The position numbers and the translations under genes were made by a program. A DNA stretch of 64,000 nucleotides from Sphingobium aromaticiconvertens (GTDB lineage Bacteria > Pseudomonadota > Alphaproteobacteria > Sphingomonadales > Sphingomonadaceae), in NCBI RefSeq assembly GCF_037154075.1, contig NZ_JBANRJ010000001.1, positions 1,099,501-1,163,500 of the forward strand. The letters are read 5' to 3'. How positions within the stretch are numbered: the stretch's first letter is position 1; every line of letters begins with the position of its first letter. Below, piece by piece: positions 43,233 through 53,154 of this stretch. Under the pieces are notes generated by a model. The model was given only the letters and a program-made list of their open reading frames with translations, made no database searches and was not told the origin of the DNA.

Positions 43233-46169
43233 ATGGGAATATTGCGTGACGCGTTGATTGCCGCCTCGATCTCGACAAGCATGGCGGCTCTTGTCCTTGG
43301 AACCGCACCCGCTATGGCCGGCGAGATCGGGCGGAAGACCTATCATCTCCCGGCGCAGCCGCTCGCGGCGTCGCTGCGCGCGGTCGCCATCGCGTCCGGG
43401 CGCAACATCGCGGCGCCCGCGGACCTTGTGAACGAGAAGCGTGCGCCGGCGCTGGACGGCGACTTCTCGGCGGAGGAGGCCGTCGCCGCACTGCTCGACG
43501 GGTCCGGCCTGTCGTTCGACCGGGTCGGGGGCAGTTTTGTCGTGCGCGCTTTGCAGAAGGCCGCGGGTCCTGCAGTCGTGAACAGCGAACAGGACATATT
43601 GGTCACCGGCACGCGGATCCGGGGTGCCGGGCCGGTCGGGTCAAATGTCGTGACCGTCGACCGTAAGGAGATCGACCGCAGCGGCTACTCGACCACACAG
43701 CAACTCCTCGCCGCTGTCCCGCAGAATTTTGGCGGCGGCGCCAATGAAGGTACTGTCGGCTTCTCGGTGCGCAACAACAGCAGCACCAATTTCGGCTTTG
43801 GCTCGGGCATCAACCTGCGCGGGCTGGGCACCACCTCGACGCTCACCCTAATCGACGGCAACCGTCCCCCGCTCGGCGGCGGCGCAGGCAGCTTTGTCGA
43901 CCTGACCCTTATCCCGTCGAGCGTGATCGACCGGATCGAGATCCTCGCCGACGGCGCCTCGGCGATCTACGGCTCTGACGCCGTCGCAGGTGTGGTCAAT
44001 GTCCGGCTGCGTCGCGACCTCGACGGCGCCGAAACCCGGCTACGCTACGGCTTTGCCGACGGTTTCGACGAGGTGCAGGCAAGCCAATTGGGCGGATTCC
44101 ATTGGACGGGCGGCCGGTTCATCGCCGGCTATGAATATTACCGCCGGGGGCGGCTGGGCGCTGACGACCGCCGCTACGCGACCGAGGATCTCCGCGCCTA
44201 TGGCGGTCCCGACTATCGGCAGGACTATGCCAACCCGGCGACGATCGTCACTGCCAACGGGCAGGTGTTCGGCGTCCCGCGCGGCCAGAACGGAACCGGC
44301 CTCACGGTCGGCGACCTCGTGGCGGGCGCCGCCAACCTCGCCGACGGGCGCCAAGGGACTGATATCCTGCCCGAGCTGGATCGGCACTCGGCCTATGCCG
44401 CGGTCGAGCAGGATCTGGGCGGCATCTTCAAGTTCCGCGCCCAGGGTTTCTTCGCCGACCGGCGATCCTCGGCGCGCTATTTTCCCAGCAACTATGGCGG
44501 GGTCGTCGTCACGCCCGACAATCCCTTCTATGTCGACCCGCTCGGCACGGGACAGCCGATCACCGTCCATTATGACTTCCGGCCCGACCTCGGCTCGCCG
44601 ACGCTCAACGCCCATGTGACCAACTGGGCGGGCGCGGCGTCACTCGACGCATCGCTTGGCCGCTGGTCCGCCGAATTCCACGGCGCCTATGGCGAGCAGC
44701 GCGAACGGCAGACCACGATCAACGTCCCCAATTATTATCGGCTGGCGGTCGCGCTCGCCGATCCCGATCCGGCGACCGCCTACAATTTGCTCGGGGATGG
44801 CTCAGTCACCAACCCCGCCACGATCGACCGCGTCCGTGGCGGTTTCGTCCAGACCGGCCGTTCCCGGCAATGGTCGACAACGCTGAAGTTCGAAGGCCCG
44901 CTGTTCGCGCTCCCGGCCGGCGATGTCCGGATGGCGATCGGCGGCGAATATCGGCACGAATGGTATGGCTATTCTTCAGCCGACGACGAGTTCACGCCGG
45001 GACCGGTGGATGCAGGGTCGGCGGGCTTCCCGCTCGGCCGCTCGGTCGTCGCCGGCTATGCCGAATTGCTGGCGCCCTTGATCGGTCCGGAACAGGATAT
45101 CCCGGGCATCGACCGGCTCGACCTCTCGGTCGCCGGGCGGATCGAACGCTACAGCGATGTCGGGACGACTGCCAATCCGCGTCTCGGGCTGAGCTGGACG
45201 CCCGTGCCAGCGCTGACGCTGCGCAGCACGTTCGGCACGTCCTTTCGGGCGCCGAGCTTCAGCGACATTCGCCATGGTCCCGGCCTCAATCAGATCATCC
45301 CGCTGCCGCTGCCCGATCCCGCGTCGCCGACCGGGAACAGCAATGTGGTGGCGCTGTTCGGCAACCGCCCCGATATCGGCCCGGAAAAGGCGCGGACCTG
45401 GACCGCGGGGTTCGACTTCCGCCCGGCAGGCCTGCCCGGCCTCTCGGTCAGTGCCACCTATTTCGATATTTCCTATCGTGACCGCATCAGCAATGTCGCC
45501 GCCGAGCTTTTCTCGTTTCTGTCGCAGCGCAGCCGGTTCCAGTCGCTGATCACCGACAATCCTGCCGCCGCTACGACCGCGCTCTATGCGGACCCGACCT
45601 TCGTCAACCCTTACGGGATTCCCGTCTCGGCCGTGACGGTGCTGATCGACGGACGCAACGCCAACCTGTCGCGGACGACTGAGCGCGGGCTGGATTTCGA
45701 TATCGGATATCGCGGTGGCGAGAAGGACCGCAGCTTCGAACTCGGGGTGAGCGGCACCTGGCTGTTCACCCTCAAGCAGCAGATCACCGCAACGTCCGAT
45801 GTCGCCGATGTCGTATCGACCATCGGCAATCCAATCGACCTGCGGCTGCGGGGTCGCGCCGCGGCCACGCTCGGAAAGGCGAGTGCCGCCGCCTATCTCA
45901 ACTTCGTCAACGGCTATCTGAACAACGGCGTCGCCCCGGTCGAGCGCGTGCAGAGCTGGACGACGCTCGATCTTCAGCTCGGCTACGAACTCGGCGGGGA
46001 TCGCGGACCGCTGCACGGCGCCAGGCTGGCGCTCAGCGTCACCAACCTGTTCGATTCGTCACCGCCCTACGTCAATAACCGCACGCCCTTCTCGGCGTCG
46101 GGCTTCGACCCCGAAAATGCCAGCCCCGTCGGACGCATGATCGCCTTCCAGCTGGTGAAGTCATGGTGA
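43233..46169 (+). CDS. TonB-dependent transducer receptor with STN domain
   Basis: 978 residues from ATG 43233. Signal peptide ([13 protein letters not shown]), an N-terminal secretin/TonB short (STN) signalling domain ([20 protein letters not shown], then [15 protein letters not shown]), TonB box region [11 protein letters not shown], plug ([29 protein letters not shown]) and barrel. The STN domain couples to FecR. Together with a lasso-peptide isopeptidase gene overlapping its stop by 7 bases, this is the receptor arrangement of astexin/caulonodin/sphingopyxin-type clusters, so a lasso peptide is the likely ligand. Confidence 0.88.
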   Translation: MGILRDALIAASISTSMAALVLGTAPAMAGEIGRKTYHLPAQPLAASLRAVAIASGRNIAAPADLVNEKRAPALDGDFSAEEAVAALLDGSGLSFDRVGGSFVVRALQKAAGPAVVNSEQDILVTGTRIRGAGPVGSNVVTVDRKEIDRSGYSTTQQLLAAVPQNFGGGANEGTVGFSVRNNSSTNFGFGSGINLRGLGTTSTLTLIDGNRPPLGGGAGSFVDLTLIPSSVIDRIEILADGASAIYGSDAVAGVVNVRLRRDLDGAETRLRYGFADGFDEVQASQLGGFHWTGGRFIAGYEYYRRGRLGADDRRYATEDLRAYGGPDYRQDYANPATIVTANGQVFGVPRGQNGTGLTVGDLVAGAANLADGRQGTDILPELDRHSAYAAVEQDLGGIFKFRAQGFFADRRSSARYFPSNYGGVVVTPDNPFYVDPLGTGQPITVHYDFRPDLGSPTLNAHVTNWAGAASLDASLGRWSAEFHGAYGEQRERQTTINVPNYYRLAVALADPDPATAYNLLGDGSVTNPATIDRVRGGFVQTGRSRQWSTTLKFEGPLFALPAGDVRMAIGGEYRHEWYGYSSADDEFTPGPVDAGSAGFPLGRSVVAGYAELLAPLIGPEQDIPGIDRLDLSVAGRIERYSDVGTTANPRLGLSWTPVPALTLRSTFGTSFRAPSFSDIRHGPGLNQIIPLPLPDPASPTGNSNVVALFGNRPDIGPEKARTWTAGFDFRPAGLPGLSVSATYFDISYRDRISNVAAELFSFLSQRSRFQSLITDNPAAATTALYADPTFVNPYGIPVSAVTVLIDGRNANLSRTTERGLDFDIGYRGGEKDRSFELGVSGTWLFTLKQQITATSDVADVVSTIGNPIDLRLRGRAAATLGKASAAAYLNFVNGYLNNGVAPVERVQSWTTLDLQLGYELGGDRGPLHGARLALSVTNLFDSSPPYVNNRTPFSASGFDPENASPVGRMIAFQLVKSW

Positions 46170-46930
46170 AGCGGCGGCTGTTGCTCCTGTTCGTGCTGCT
46201 TGCCCTTGCCGGCGTCGCCCACGCCCAGCGCACGCCATCTATGCGCGAGATGATCGAACTGACTGACCTGTCCAGCGTCGCCCTCTCGCCTGACGGCCGG
46301 ACGGTGGCGTTCCGCGAGGAGAGCGTGTCGATCGAGCGGAATGCGCATGATCTCGCCTGGTTCGTCGTCCCGGTGGATGGCAGCGCGCCGCCGCGCCGGC
46401 TCGCGGACGCCGGCGAAGGCAACTGGCTCAACGGCACGCTGCTGTCCGAGCCGCCGGTGTGGTCGGCGGATTCGCGCTTCATCCTATATCGCGCCGTGAT
46501 CGACGGCGAGGTGCAGGTCTGGCGCGCGGCGGCCGATGGCTCGGGGGTTGCCCGCATCACCCGCGAGGCCGGCAACGTCATCGACATGATGCTGGGGGTC
46601 GACGGCCGCACGATCACCTACCGGGTCGGGGCTTCGCGCGACGATATCGTCCAGGCCGAACACGAGGAATATGATCGGGGCGTCCTGATCGATGCCAGCG
46701 TCGACCCCTCGCGCCCGCTCTATCGCGGCGGGCGCATCGACGGGCGCCAGGCCACCGAACGGCTGAAGGGGTTCTGGTTCGGCCATGGCGGCCTGCTCGC
46801 CGACCAGGCGCCGCATGTCCGGGCGGTGGACATTGTCTCGGGAATTGCCCGGGACGCGGACGCGGCGGAGAAGGCGCGGCTCGCGCCCCGCCTGGACTAT
46901 TTCGACAAGCTCGACGGGCGGCTGATCATT
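46163..46930 (+). pseudogene. Atxe2-type lasso-peptide isopeptidase, N-terminal part only
   Basis: The frame starts at ATG 46163 with a signal peptide (LLLLFVLLALAGVAHAQ). It matches the beta-propeller domain of Atxe2 isopeptidases: MREMIELTDLSSVALSPDGR, VSIERNAHDLAWFVV, VWRAAADGSGVARITRE, EHEEYDRGVLID, GFWFGHGGLLAD. Full proteins are near 690 residues with a C-terminal prolyl-oligopeptidase-like catalytic domain; here similarity ends around 46900-46930 and an unrelated frame runs to a stop at 47029. The catalytic triad is missing, so no activity is expected. Family identification is strong from domain and context. Confidence 0.85.
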
Positions 46931-47481
46931 GCGCGCGTCGCATCGGGCGATATGCGCTCGACAACGGCGCATGGACATCATTCCAGCGTGGCGAGCCCTT
47001 TCATGTCGCCGCGTTCGAGAGGGCCGTAGCGCGGCTTGGACCGGATGCCGACTGGATCGTGGTGCCCGACATCGTCATGGGCGGTCTCGCCTCGCTGCAA
47101 TTCACGCGTGGTTGGCTCGACAGGCTTCGGCGGCGTCGCACACTGTCTGGCGCGACCTTCCTGATCGCAGTCCAGAACGGCATGAAGCCTGAGCATGTCC
47201 GCGGCCTGCTTGACCCAAGAGTGGGGATCTTCGTCGGCGGTGACACGCGCTGGAAGCTGGCGACCATGGCCCAGTGGGCGCGCCTTGCGCACGCGCACGG
47301 CGCGGTCTGCCATGTCGGACGGGTCAATAGTGCGCGGCGCATCCGCCTGTGCGCGGCGGCCGGCGTCGATAGCTTCGACGGATCGGGCGTCTCGCGCTTC
47401 GCATCCGCCCTGCCGCCGCTCGATCTCGCGCGGCGACAAGGCGATGTCGAGGGCTGGTTGGCACGAAGGATCGCGCAATGA
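46928..47481 (+). pseudogene. 5'-truncated gene for a TIM-barrel-like phage/island protein
   Basis: A second frame picks up at the isopeptidase break: RRIGRYALDNGAWTSFQRGE, then WIVVPDIVMGGLASLQFT, LIAVQNGMKPEHVRGLLDPRVGIFVGG, GAVCHVGRVNSARRIRLCAA and GVDSFDGSGVSRFASALP. There is no good start codon before DNGAW, so the 5' end was lost at the same junction. Similar proteins occur in phages and integrative elements. The ordered strands with late VGRVN and DSFDG motifs recall tRNA-guanine transglycosylase-like barrels, but that is only a suggestion. Confidence 0.65.
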
Positions 47482-47506
47482 CGCTCAACTGCCTGCGATC
47501 GCGGCC

Positions 47507-47743
47507 ATGACGAGATCGCCGACCATCGAAGAACGCAGACAGGCGAGGCAGGAAGCCCTCGCCGCTCTGGAGACATTGCCGACTGAGCCGATCAGCGTGC
47601 GGGTCTCCACGGCAGTGAAGCTCACGGGCATCCCCCGATCGACGCTTTACGAGTTAATCAAGTCCGGCGAGATCGAGACCGTCAAGATCGGCAGGTCGAC
47701 ATTCATCCCGTATCGCTGCCTGACGAAGCTCTTGGGCGGCTAG
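47507..47743 (+). CDS. Small helix-turn-helix (excisionase-like) protein
   Basis: 78 residues from ATG 47507. The segment VRVSTAVKLTGIPRSTLYELIKSGEIETVKIGRSTFIPYRCL is a MerR/HTH_17-type winged helix as in excisionases and recombination directionality factors. It follows the truncated gene by 25 bases. In an island this would assist excision or regulate transfer genes. Confidence 0.8.
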   Translation: MTRSPTIEERRQARQEALAALETLPTEPISVRVSTAVKLTGIPRSTLYELIKSGEIETVKIGRSTFIPYRCLTKLLGG

Positions 47744-47799
47744 ACCTTGCCCGTTTCACGCGCCCGGTCAATTCTGAGGCGGGACTCGACCAAGACCGG

Positions 47800-50511
47800 T
47801 TAGGTCCAATCTCGAATGAAACGCGATTCCAAGGCTTGGACGCTTGCAGGTAATTCGCCGGCTGCGCAGGTGATGCCCAAATAGGTCGCCGCTCGCGTTG
47901 TACCGACGTACAGGTAGCGTTCGAAGAGCTCGGGACGCACGCGCTGCAACTCGTCGACGTCGACAAAGAACACAGCCTCGAATTCCAACCCCTTGATATG
48001 CTGGACATCGAACACGCGCACTTCGCTCTGTTCACCGATCATGCGGCCCTCAATGCAGGCCGTGGCGCGCAGATTGCGCAGCATGAGCCGCGCGTCGAGG
48101 CGCTCGGCAAGCGGGCGGACCCGCGCCTCGTCGTTAACGAGCACCGCAATCGAAGGCAGTCCGCGTCCGCCGGAGTGCCCTTCAATCTCGATCAGCCGCT
48201 GGTCGAGCCATTCAGCAAGAGCTCCGTCACTGTCCAGGTTCATTCCCAAGACCGGATCGACGCCTTCGTTGTCGATATCCGGCGGGAGTGATGTCGGCGC
48301 GAATGGCGAGCCGGTGGCCTCCAGAAGGGCGACTGAGAGGTCGTGGAGCTGTCGGCTTTGGCGATAGGAGATGGCAACATTCTGGATTTCGACTGCCGGC
48401 AGCGCCCACAACAGGTCGTGCTCGGTTCGGCTGCCCCATATGGTCAGCCGCTGGTTGAAATCGCCACAAAGGAAGATCGAGTCGAAGGCGGGATTGGCGA
48501 GCGCTGCCATACAGCCAAGCTGGAGCGGCGAAAAGTCCGTCGCTTCGTCCACCATGACCTGATTTCGGAACTCGCTCGCGACGGTCGCGAGCCAGGAGAA
48601 TGGAGCCGAACCTGTCACGGGTGCGATGCGCGCGTCAGCGAGCAGCGCGCGGGCCGGCCGTAAGATCGCCAGCAGCATCAGGTCTACCTCGGCCGTATGA
48701 ACCACCTGCGTCGCGCCACTGTACCAGCGGTTCTCCGCCCGGCGCTCCCGACGAAATTGCCGATAGCGCCGTCCTATCCGCTGGAAGTAGGCCCGTGCCG
48801 GCGAGATCATCCGTCGCGTGTCCGCCTGCACGATCAGACTGCGACCAAGTTCGAGCAATGCATCGTCGGGAAGCCCCCGATCACCAAGCCATTCGGTGAT
48901 CCGGGCGGTACGGCCACGGAGCGTCCGGCGGCCCCGCGCCCGCGCCCGGGCCTGGGTTCGCAGCGTCCGTCCAAACGCAGCTATGGCGGCGGCCCTACCG
49001 ATGCGCGGCGCGGTCGGCTCGTCGTCGTCTTCCTCGTCCGCGTCGACATCGTCGTCGTCGTCAGTTCCCGCAGCCAGCTCCGCCGCGTCCGACAACCCGT
49101 CGAGGACCGCGGCCAAGGCATCTAGGAAGCCTCGATCGCTGTTGACCTGAAGGTTGAGGGCGCGCCGGATACGCTGGTCGCTCTCGGTTCGCAGGCGATC
49201 GACGAGCGCGCGCGTCTCTTCCTCAAACCCAGCGATCGCCAGCAAAACGCTTGCGAGAGGAGTGCCGGGAGCGCGCTCGATCGCCGCGGCGAGGCGCGAA
49301 CCGAGCGACGATATGCCAGGATCGGCGTTCGCTGCGAGCCGCGCCGCCGCCCCGGCCAGCTCCGTCCAGAAGGTATTGGCCTGCCAGGCATCGAAATCGT
49401 CGTGCCACGCGATCTGGTCGGCCAGCGTGGCTGGCAACAGCGTTGGGGCGTCTGGAGGCATGATGAAACCGGAACCCGAGCCGGCGCGCAGAAGCCCGAA
49501 GACATTCCGCGCTAGTCGCAGACGCTCATTGTCCCAAGTGACGATCCGATCGTCCGGCGCCGGAATCTGGTGACGGCCGAAAGCGCTGCGGACATATTGC
49601 TTGAGGAGGTCGGTCGGCGTGAACATCAACCAGCTCAGGGCGTGATTGGTCGAAACGCCTTGCGCGTCGAGCAGTGCCTGTTCGCGCGCGTCGAGATATT
49701 CCGGTCGGATCTTCTGTCCCAGGCGGACGATGAGGGTCGTGGTCTTGCCAGTGCCTGGCGGCCCCATGATCGCGAGCCGACTGTCTATGGGCAGGCGGAA
49801 GATCGCGTCTTGGTAGAGATCGAGCAGGCGGGTGTCGCGCAGGCTTGCCTTTTCGATTGTTCGCCGCTGGCGCGCGACCCGGATCGCATCGTCCATGGCC
49901 TCTTCGGCCAGCAGCCGCTCGACGGCGTCATCGCTGTCCGCGTCGAAGGTTTCTCCCGCAAGGAAACGGCGCAGCGAGTCGATGGTGAGCGACCGTGGCG
50001 CGGTGCTGGCGTTGCGCACCTTTGTCTCGATGCCGTCCCAACCGTCCTCGATACGGCGAGGATCGAGAGCTGCCGCCTCGACCACTTCGAGGAACTGGAC
50101 GCCATTCGGCGTCCCGAGTTCGATCCCGTCGCCAAGGGGAAGCACGGCGAGCCGGCCGGCGGGTGACTTGTAGCTGGCCAGCCGCGCGCCGCCGAGGCTC
50201 GCATCCTGCGGCGCCACGCTCGAGATGTAGAAGACATATCGTTCGCCATCTTCGCTGGTGGTGACGATCCGCGCGATCGCCGGCTCCCGACTGAGTCGCT
50301 CACACGCCTCCCGCCGTTCCTGGTCGACGCTCCCGAGCGCGCCCACTGCCTTGGTATCGTTGAGGCTGTTGGCGAAAGCGAGGGCTTCCGGGCCGACTGG
50401 CCTGCGCGTTGCCAGCCAGTGATCGGCAGATCCGGCAATGCGCTCGAAAGCGCCCAGGACTTCGCGGGCTACCTCGCCAAGGTGCTCACGATCGCTGTCA
50501 TTGACTTCCAT
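47800..50511 (-). CDS. UvrD/HelD-like superfamily 1 helicase
   Basis: 903 residues. Motif I IMGPPGTGKTTTLIVRLGQ near 255-275, motif II VMVDEATDFSPLQLGC (DEAT in place of DEAQ), motif III GDFNQRLTIWG, motif IV-like ISYRQSRQLHDLS, motif V VFDVQHIKGLEFEAVFF and motif VI YLYVGTTRAATYL. Between I and II sits a 300-residue helical insertion with a very acidic stretch (GTDDDDDVDADEEDDDE), and the N-terminal 200 residues match nothing I know. The order resembles HelD-type or stand-alone UvrD-like proteins in defence islands. Neighbours are toxin-antitoxin genes; no operon partner. Confidence 0.8.
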   Translation of the reverse strand: MEVNDSDREHLGEVAREVLGAFERIAGSADHWLATRRPVGPEALAFANSLNDTKAVGALGSVDQERREACERLSREPAIARIVTTSEDGERYVFYISSVAPQDASLGGARLASYKSPAGRLAVLPLGDGIELGTPNGVQFLEVVEAAALDPRRIEDGWDGIETKVRNASTAPRSLTIDSLRRFLAGETFDADSDDAVERLLAEEAMDDAIRVARQRRTIEKASLRDTRLLDLYQDAIFRLPIDSRLAIMGPPGTGKTTTLIVRLGQKIRPEYLDAREQALLDAQGVSTNHALSWLMFTPTDLLKQYVRSAFGRHQIPAPDDRIVTWDNERLRLARNVFGLLRAGSGSGFIMPPDAPTLLPATLADQIAWHDDFDAWQANTFWTELAGAAARLAANADPGISSLGSRLAAAIERAPGTPLASVLLAIAGFEEETRALVDRLRTESDQRIRRALNLQVNSDRGFLDALAAVLDGLSDAAELAAGTDDDDDVDADEEDDDEPTAPRIGRAAAIAAFGRTLRTQARARARGRRTLRGRTARITEWLGDRGLPDDALLELGRSLIVQADTRRMISPARAYFQRIGRRYRQFRRERRAENRWYSGATQVVHTAEVDLMLLAILRPARALLADARIAPVTGSAPFSWLATVASEFRNQVMVDEATDFSPLQLGCMAALANPAFDSIFLCGDFNQRLTIWGSRTEHDLLWALPAVEIQNVAISYRQSRQLHDLSVALLEATGSPFAPTSLPPDIDNEGVDPVLGMNLDSDGALAEWLDQRLIEIEGHSGGRGLPSIAVLVNDEARVRPLAERLDARLMLRNLRATACIEGRMIGEQSEVRVFDVQHIKGLEFEAVFFVDVDELQRVRPELFERYLYVGTTRAATYLGITCAAGELPASVQALESRFIRDWT

Positions 50512-50831
50512 CCATCCCCCGGTTGCCGATTGCCCGCCACGATAACATGGAGCCTATTGTCTAAGTGCCGTGACGCAAGCATCGAATGACCAATGCTTTT
50601 ATGAGATGCTGCTGCAAATCCGCCATCCGGCACGCACCACCAGTCGACCGTTGCTGGCCCAGAGCTAATGATTTGGCCCATTTATCGGCATAGGCCCGGA
50701 GGTGGGAAGGGGCGCGCGTCGTTCGGCAGGTATCGGTTTCTCGTCAAAGCCGGATGATGCGGAGCCCGGCCGGCTAAATGCGCGGGCGAACTTTCGCTTG
50801 GACGCATCGAAAATTACGCCATAAATATACC
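50512..50831. other. Intergenic region between helicase and AbiEi genes
   Basis: 320 bases between divergent genes. AT-rich leader AAATATACCATG lies at the AbiEi start, resembling the relic at 38222. No other gene or clear repeat seen. Confidence 0.5.
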
Positions 50832-51602
50832 ATGAGTTCATTACGATCAGAAAAATTGAGGTCTCTGCTCGATGCTTGGGAGCCCCGCAGCGTCGCGACC
50901 ACTGCCTATCTCAAGACCCTCGGCATAACGCCGCAGGATCTTCAGAATTACACTTCATCGCGTTGGCTGATGTCGCTCGGCCGGGGCGCCTTCAAGCGTC
51001 CGAAGGAGGCGGTGACCTGGCGAGGCGCGCTGCACGGCCTGCAGTCCCAATTGCGGTTGCCTGTCCATGTGGGGGCGCTGACCGCGCTCGAGATGTGGGG
51101 CAACAACCATTATGTGCGGTTCACTGCCACGCGGGCCTGTCTGCTTTCGCCGCTCAACGTCGCGCTGCCGCTCTGGTTCAGAACCCATTGGGGCGATGAG
51201 GTCCGCCACGTCCAGACGAAGCTCCTCCCGCCGGACTTGGGCGTGATCGAGCAGGCAACGCCCGAGGGATTTGCCTTGAGGACTTCCACTGCGGAACGCG
51301 CCGCGCTGGAACTGCTGCATCTCGCGCCGAAGATATTCGGCCTCGTCGAGGCCGGGTTGATCATGGAGAGCATGACCTTGATACGGCCAGAACTCATGCA
51401 GAGCCTGCTGGAGCAATGCGCCTCGATCAAGGTGCGCAGGCTGTTCCTCTACCTTGCGGAGCGCGCCGATCTGCCGGTCATGCACCATCTCGACCTTGAT
51501 CGGATCGATCTCGGGGTGGGCGACCGCAGCCTCGTGCAAAATGGACGCTATGTCGCGAAATATCGGCTGCTGCTACCCAAGGAGTTGGTCGATCATGGTT
51601 GA
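50832..51602 (+). CDS. AbiEi-family antitoxin (second type), orphan
   Basis: 256 residues from ATG 50832. N-terminal helical DNA-binding part (SLLDAWEPRSVATTAYLKTLGITPQDLQNY, GRGAFKRPKEAVTWRGALHGLQ) and C-terminal AbiEi_3-like domain (ALTALEMWGNNHYVRF, VIEQATPEGFALRTSTAERAALELLHLAP). This subtype is normally followed by an overlapping AbiEii toxin gene. Here that gene starts in place (51595) but is broken, leaving an antitoxin with no partner. Confidence 0.85.
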   Translation: MSSLRSEKLRSLLDAWEPRSVATTAYLKTLGITPQDLQNYTSSRWLMSLGRGAFKRPKEAVTWRGALHGLQSQLRLPVHVGALTALEMWGNNHYVRFTATRACLLSPLNVALPLWFRTHWGDEVRHVQTKLLPPDLGVIEQATPEGFALRTSTAERAALELLHLAPKIFGLVEAGLIMESMTLIRPELMQSLLEQCASIKVRRLFLYLAERADLPVMHHLDLDRIDLGVGDRSLVQNGRYVAKYRLLLPKELVDHG

Positions 51603-51663
51603 GCCTTATCGCGCCAGTTTCGGCTGCTCCTCGACATCTTGCCGTTGGTGATGGCGGAGCCGG
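51595..51663 (+). pseudogene. AbiEii toxin relic, frameshifted and truncated
   Basis: ATG 51595 overlaps the antitoxin stop. It reads MVEPYR, then a frameshift leads to QFRLLLDILPLVMAEPV in the next frame, the usual N-terminus of this toxin family. Where FALKGGTAINLF is expected the sequence turns into unrelated DNA. All catalytic motifs are missing. Confidence 0.75.
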
Positions 51664-51698
51664 TCTCGCACTCACGCCTGTGCATCGCCCCCTCGTCT

Positions 51699-51767
51699 CT
51701 CTTATTTAAGCCGGCTTACCTTAATCTGTTTGCTAATTAAGCCAGGAGCCAGTTGCTTAAATAAGAG
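51699..51767. repeat. Nested inverted repeat beside the broken toxin gene
   Basis: CTCTTATTTAAGC (51699-51711) and GCTTAAATAAGAG (51755-51767) are perfect 13-bp arms. Inside lies a second pair (GGCTTA / TTAAGCC). It is AT-rich against the local GC. It could be a miniature element or an operator, and it sits within 40 bases of where the toxin gene loses similarity. Confidence 0.6.
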
Positions 51768-51882
51768 GGCCAACCTGCTTGGTCTTGCATGCCCAATCAC
51801 TGGGTAACTTCTGGTGCGCGTCTGCAACCGTTTGCCGACGACTATGGGCTGCCGCCTGGCCTGATCCTCGGAACGGTGCGGT

Positions 51883-53154
51883 TCATTTTTCCGCGCAGGA
51901 GTTCAGGATCGGCGTCATCGCTTTCACATGGGCGTCGATACGCTCCAGCACCGTCGCGGGCACGATGCGGCGTTCTGGTAACTGCCACCAACGCTCGTTG
52001 ACGAGGGCAACCGTCTCTACCACGGCTTGGAGAACCGCTGGCTCGGGCAGCCTCGCACGGTTCGCGAAGGATTTCCAGCGAGGCGCCGATAGCGCCTTGA
52101 ACGACCGTTCGCCACCAAGCGACAGCGCCATGCTGTCTGAGGGAATGTATGGGATGGTCGATAACACGTCGTAGATCGGCGTGAGCGCGGGCGTGCCGCC
52201 GTCTCCACGATAGATCAGCGACCAGTTTTTCAGGTGCATGTCGCCATTACCGGTCACCACCGCCAGCGCGAGCCGGCGCACGAATTCGAGCGCGGCGGCG
52301 GGGGATATGGCCGCGTTCACGGCGGCGGCCACATCGTGATAGGCCGCCCCCTCATATTTACGGGAGGGATAGACGCCAAACACCTGGGCGAAGTCCTCGA
52401 TGTGGATTCTCTCACCCTGTGGGCCACGGTCAAAACGCCTGACGAGAAGAACCTTACCTTCCGACAGTGTGTCGAAATCTTCCGGAATGCCTTCAAAATC
52501 GGATTTCTCGACCAGTTCGCGCTCGGGCACGTCCATGCCGATCGCGGCCGCCAAGGCGAGATTGGCAAACTCGTTCTCGGACACACCAGGAAATGCCGTG
52601 GAGGGGAACTTCGCGATATATTGCCCCTGGCCGTCATCGAGCGGAAGCGTCAGTCCGCCCCCCTTGCCGGTGTTCTTCATCACCGAAAGCTTCATCTGCA
52701 CGCCCGCGAGCGAAAAACGCGCCTTCGGCTTTCCCTTTGCACTGTCCTGCGGCGTTACCTTCGTACCGTCACTGGGTAGAACCCGGACGGCCCCCGGCAG
52801 ATCCGCGCCGAGCGCCGCCAACAGGTCGAAATCATTGCCCGGACGGACGGCGCCTGCATGATGCTTTTCCATCGCCTCGCGCAGCTTGTCCTCTGGCAGC
52901 AGGTTCGCAAAGAAGGCCGGCAATGCCCCGCTCACCGGCTTGGGATCCTTGCGCAAGCCCCCGGTAGCCGCGCGGAAGGACAGGCTGAGGATCGGCAAAC
53001 CGCCCGTCGCCCGATACGCCTCGTCAAAGCTGAACGCGTTGAAGTCGCCCGGCGTCCTGACGATCACACCGACCTTCAGCGCATTCAGGAACACGTCGAG
53101 GGACTGGATCGCCTGAGGTGTGTGAGGAGTTTGAGCCATGACGTTCGTCTTCAA
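51883..53154 (-). CDS. hipA: HipA-family serine/threonine kinase toxin
   Basis: 423 residues from TTG 53154 (TTGA overlaps the hipB stop; ATG 53139 is an alternative). HipA N-terminal domain (GALPAFFANLLPEDKLREAM), then the kinase core: FSLAGVQMKLSV, YIAKFPS with the ATP lysine, ENEFANLALAAAIGMDVPE, RFDR, catalytic VTGNGDMHLKNWSLIY and metal-binding PIYDVLST. HipA kinases phosphorylate tRNA synthetases or related targets and halt growth. Complete, with its antitoxin. Confidence 0.93.
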   Translation of the reverse strand: MKTNVMAQTPHTPQAIQSLDVFLNALKVGVIVRTPGDFNAFSFDEAYRATGGLPILSLSFRAATGGLRKDPKPVSGALPAFFANLLPEDKLREAMEKHHAGAVRPGNDFDLLAALGADLPGAVRVLPSDGTKVTPQDSAKGKPKARFSLAGVQMKLSVMKNTGKGGGLTLPLDDGQGQYIAKFPSTAFPGVSENEFANLALAAAIGMDVPERELVEKSDFEGIPEDFDTLSEGKVLLVRRFDRGPQGERIHIEDFAQVFGVYPSRKYEGAAYHDVAAAVNAAISPAAALEFVRRLALAVVTGNGDMHLKNWSLIYRGDGGTPALTPIYDVLSTIPYIPSDSMALSLGGERSFKALSAPRWKSFANRARLPEPAVLQAVVETVALVNERWWQLPERRIVPATVLERIDAHVKAMTPILNSCAEK

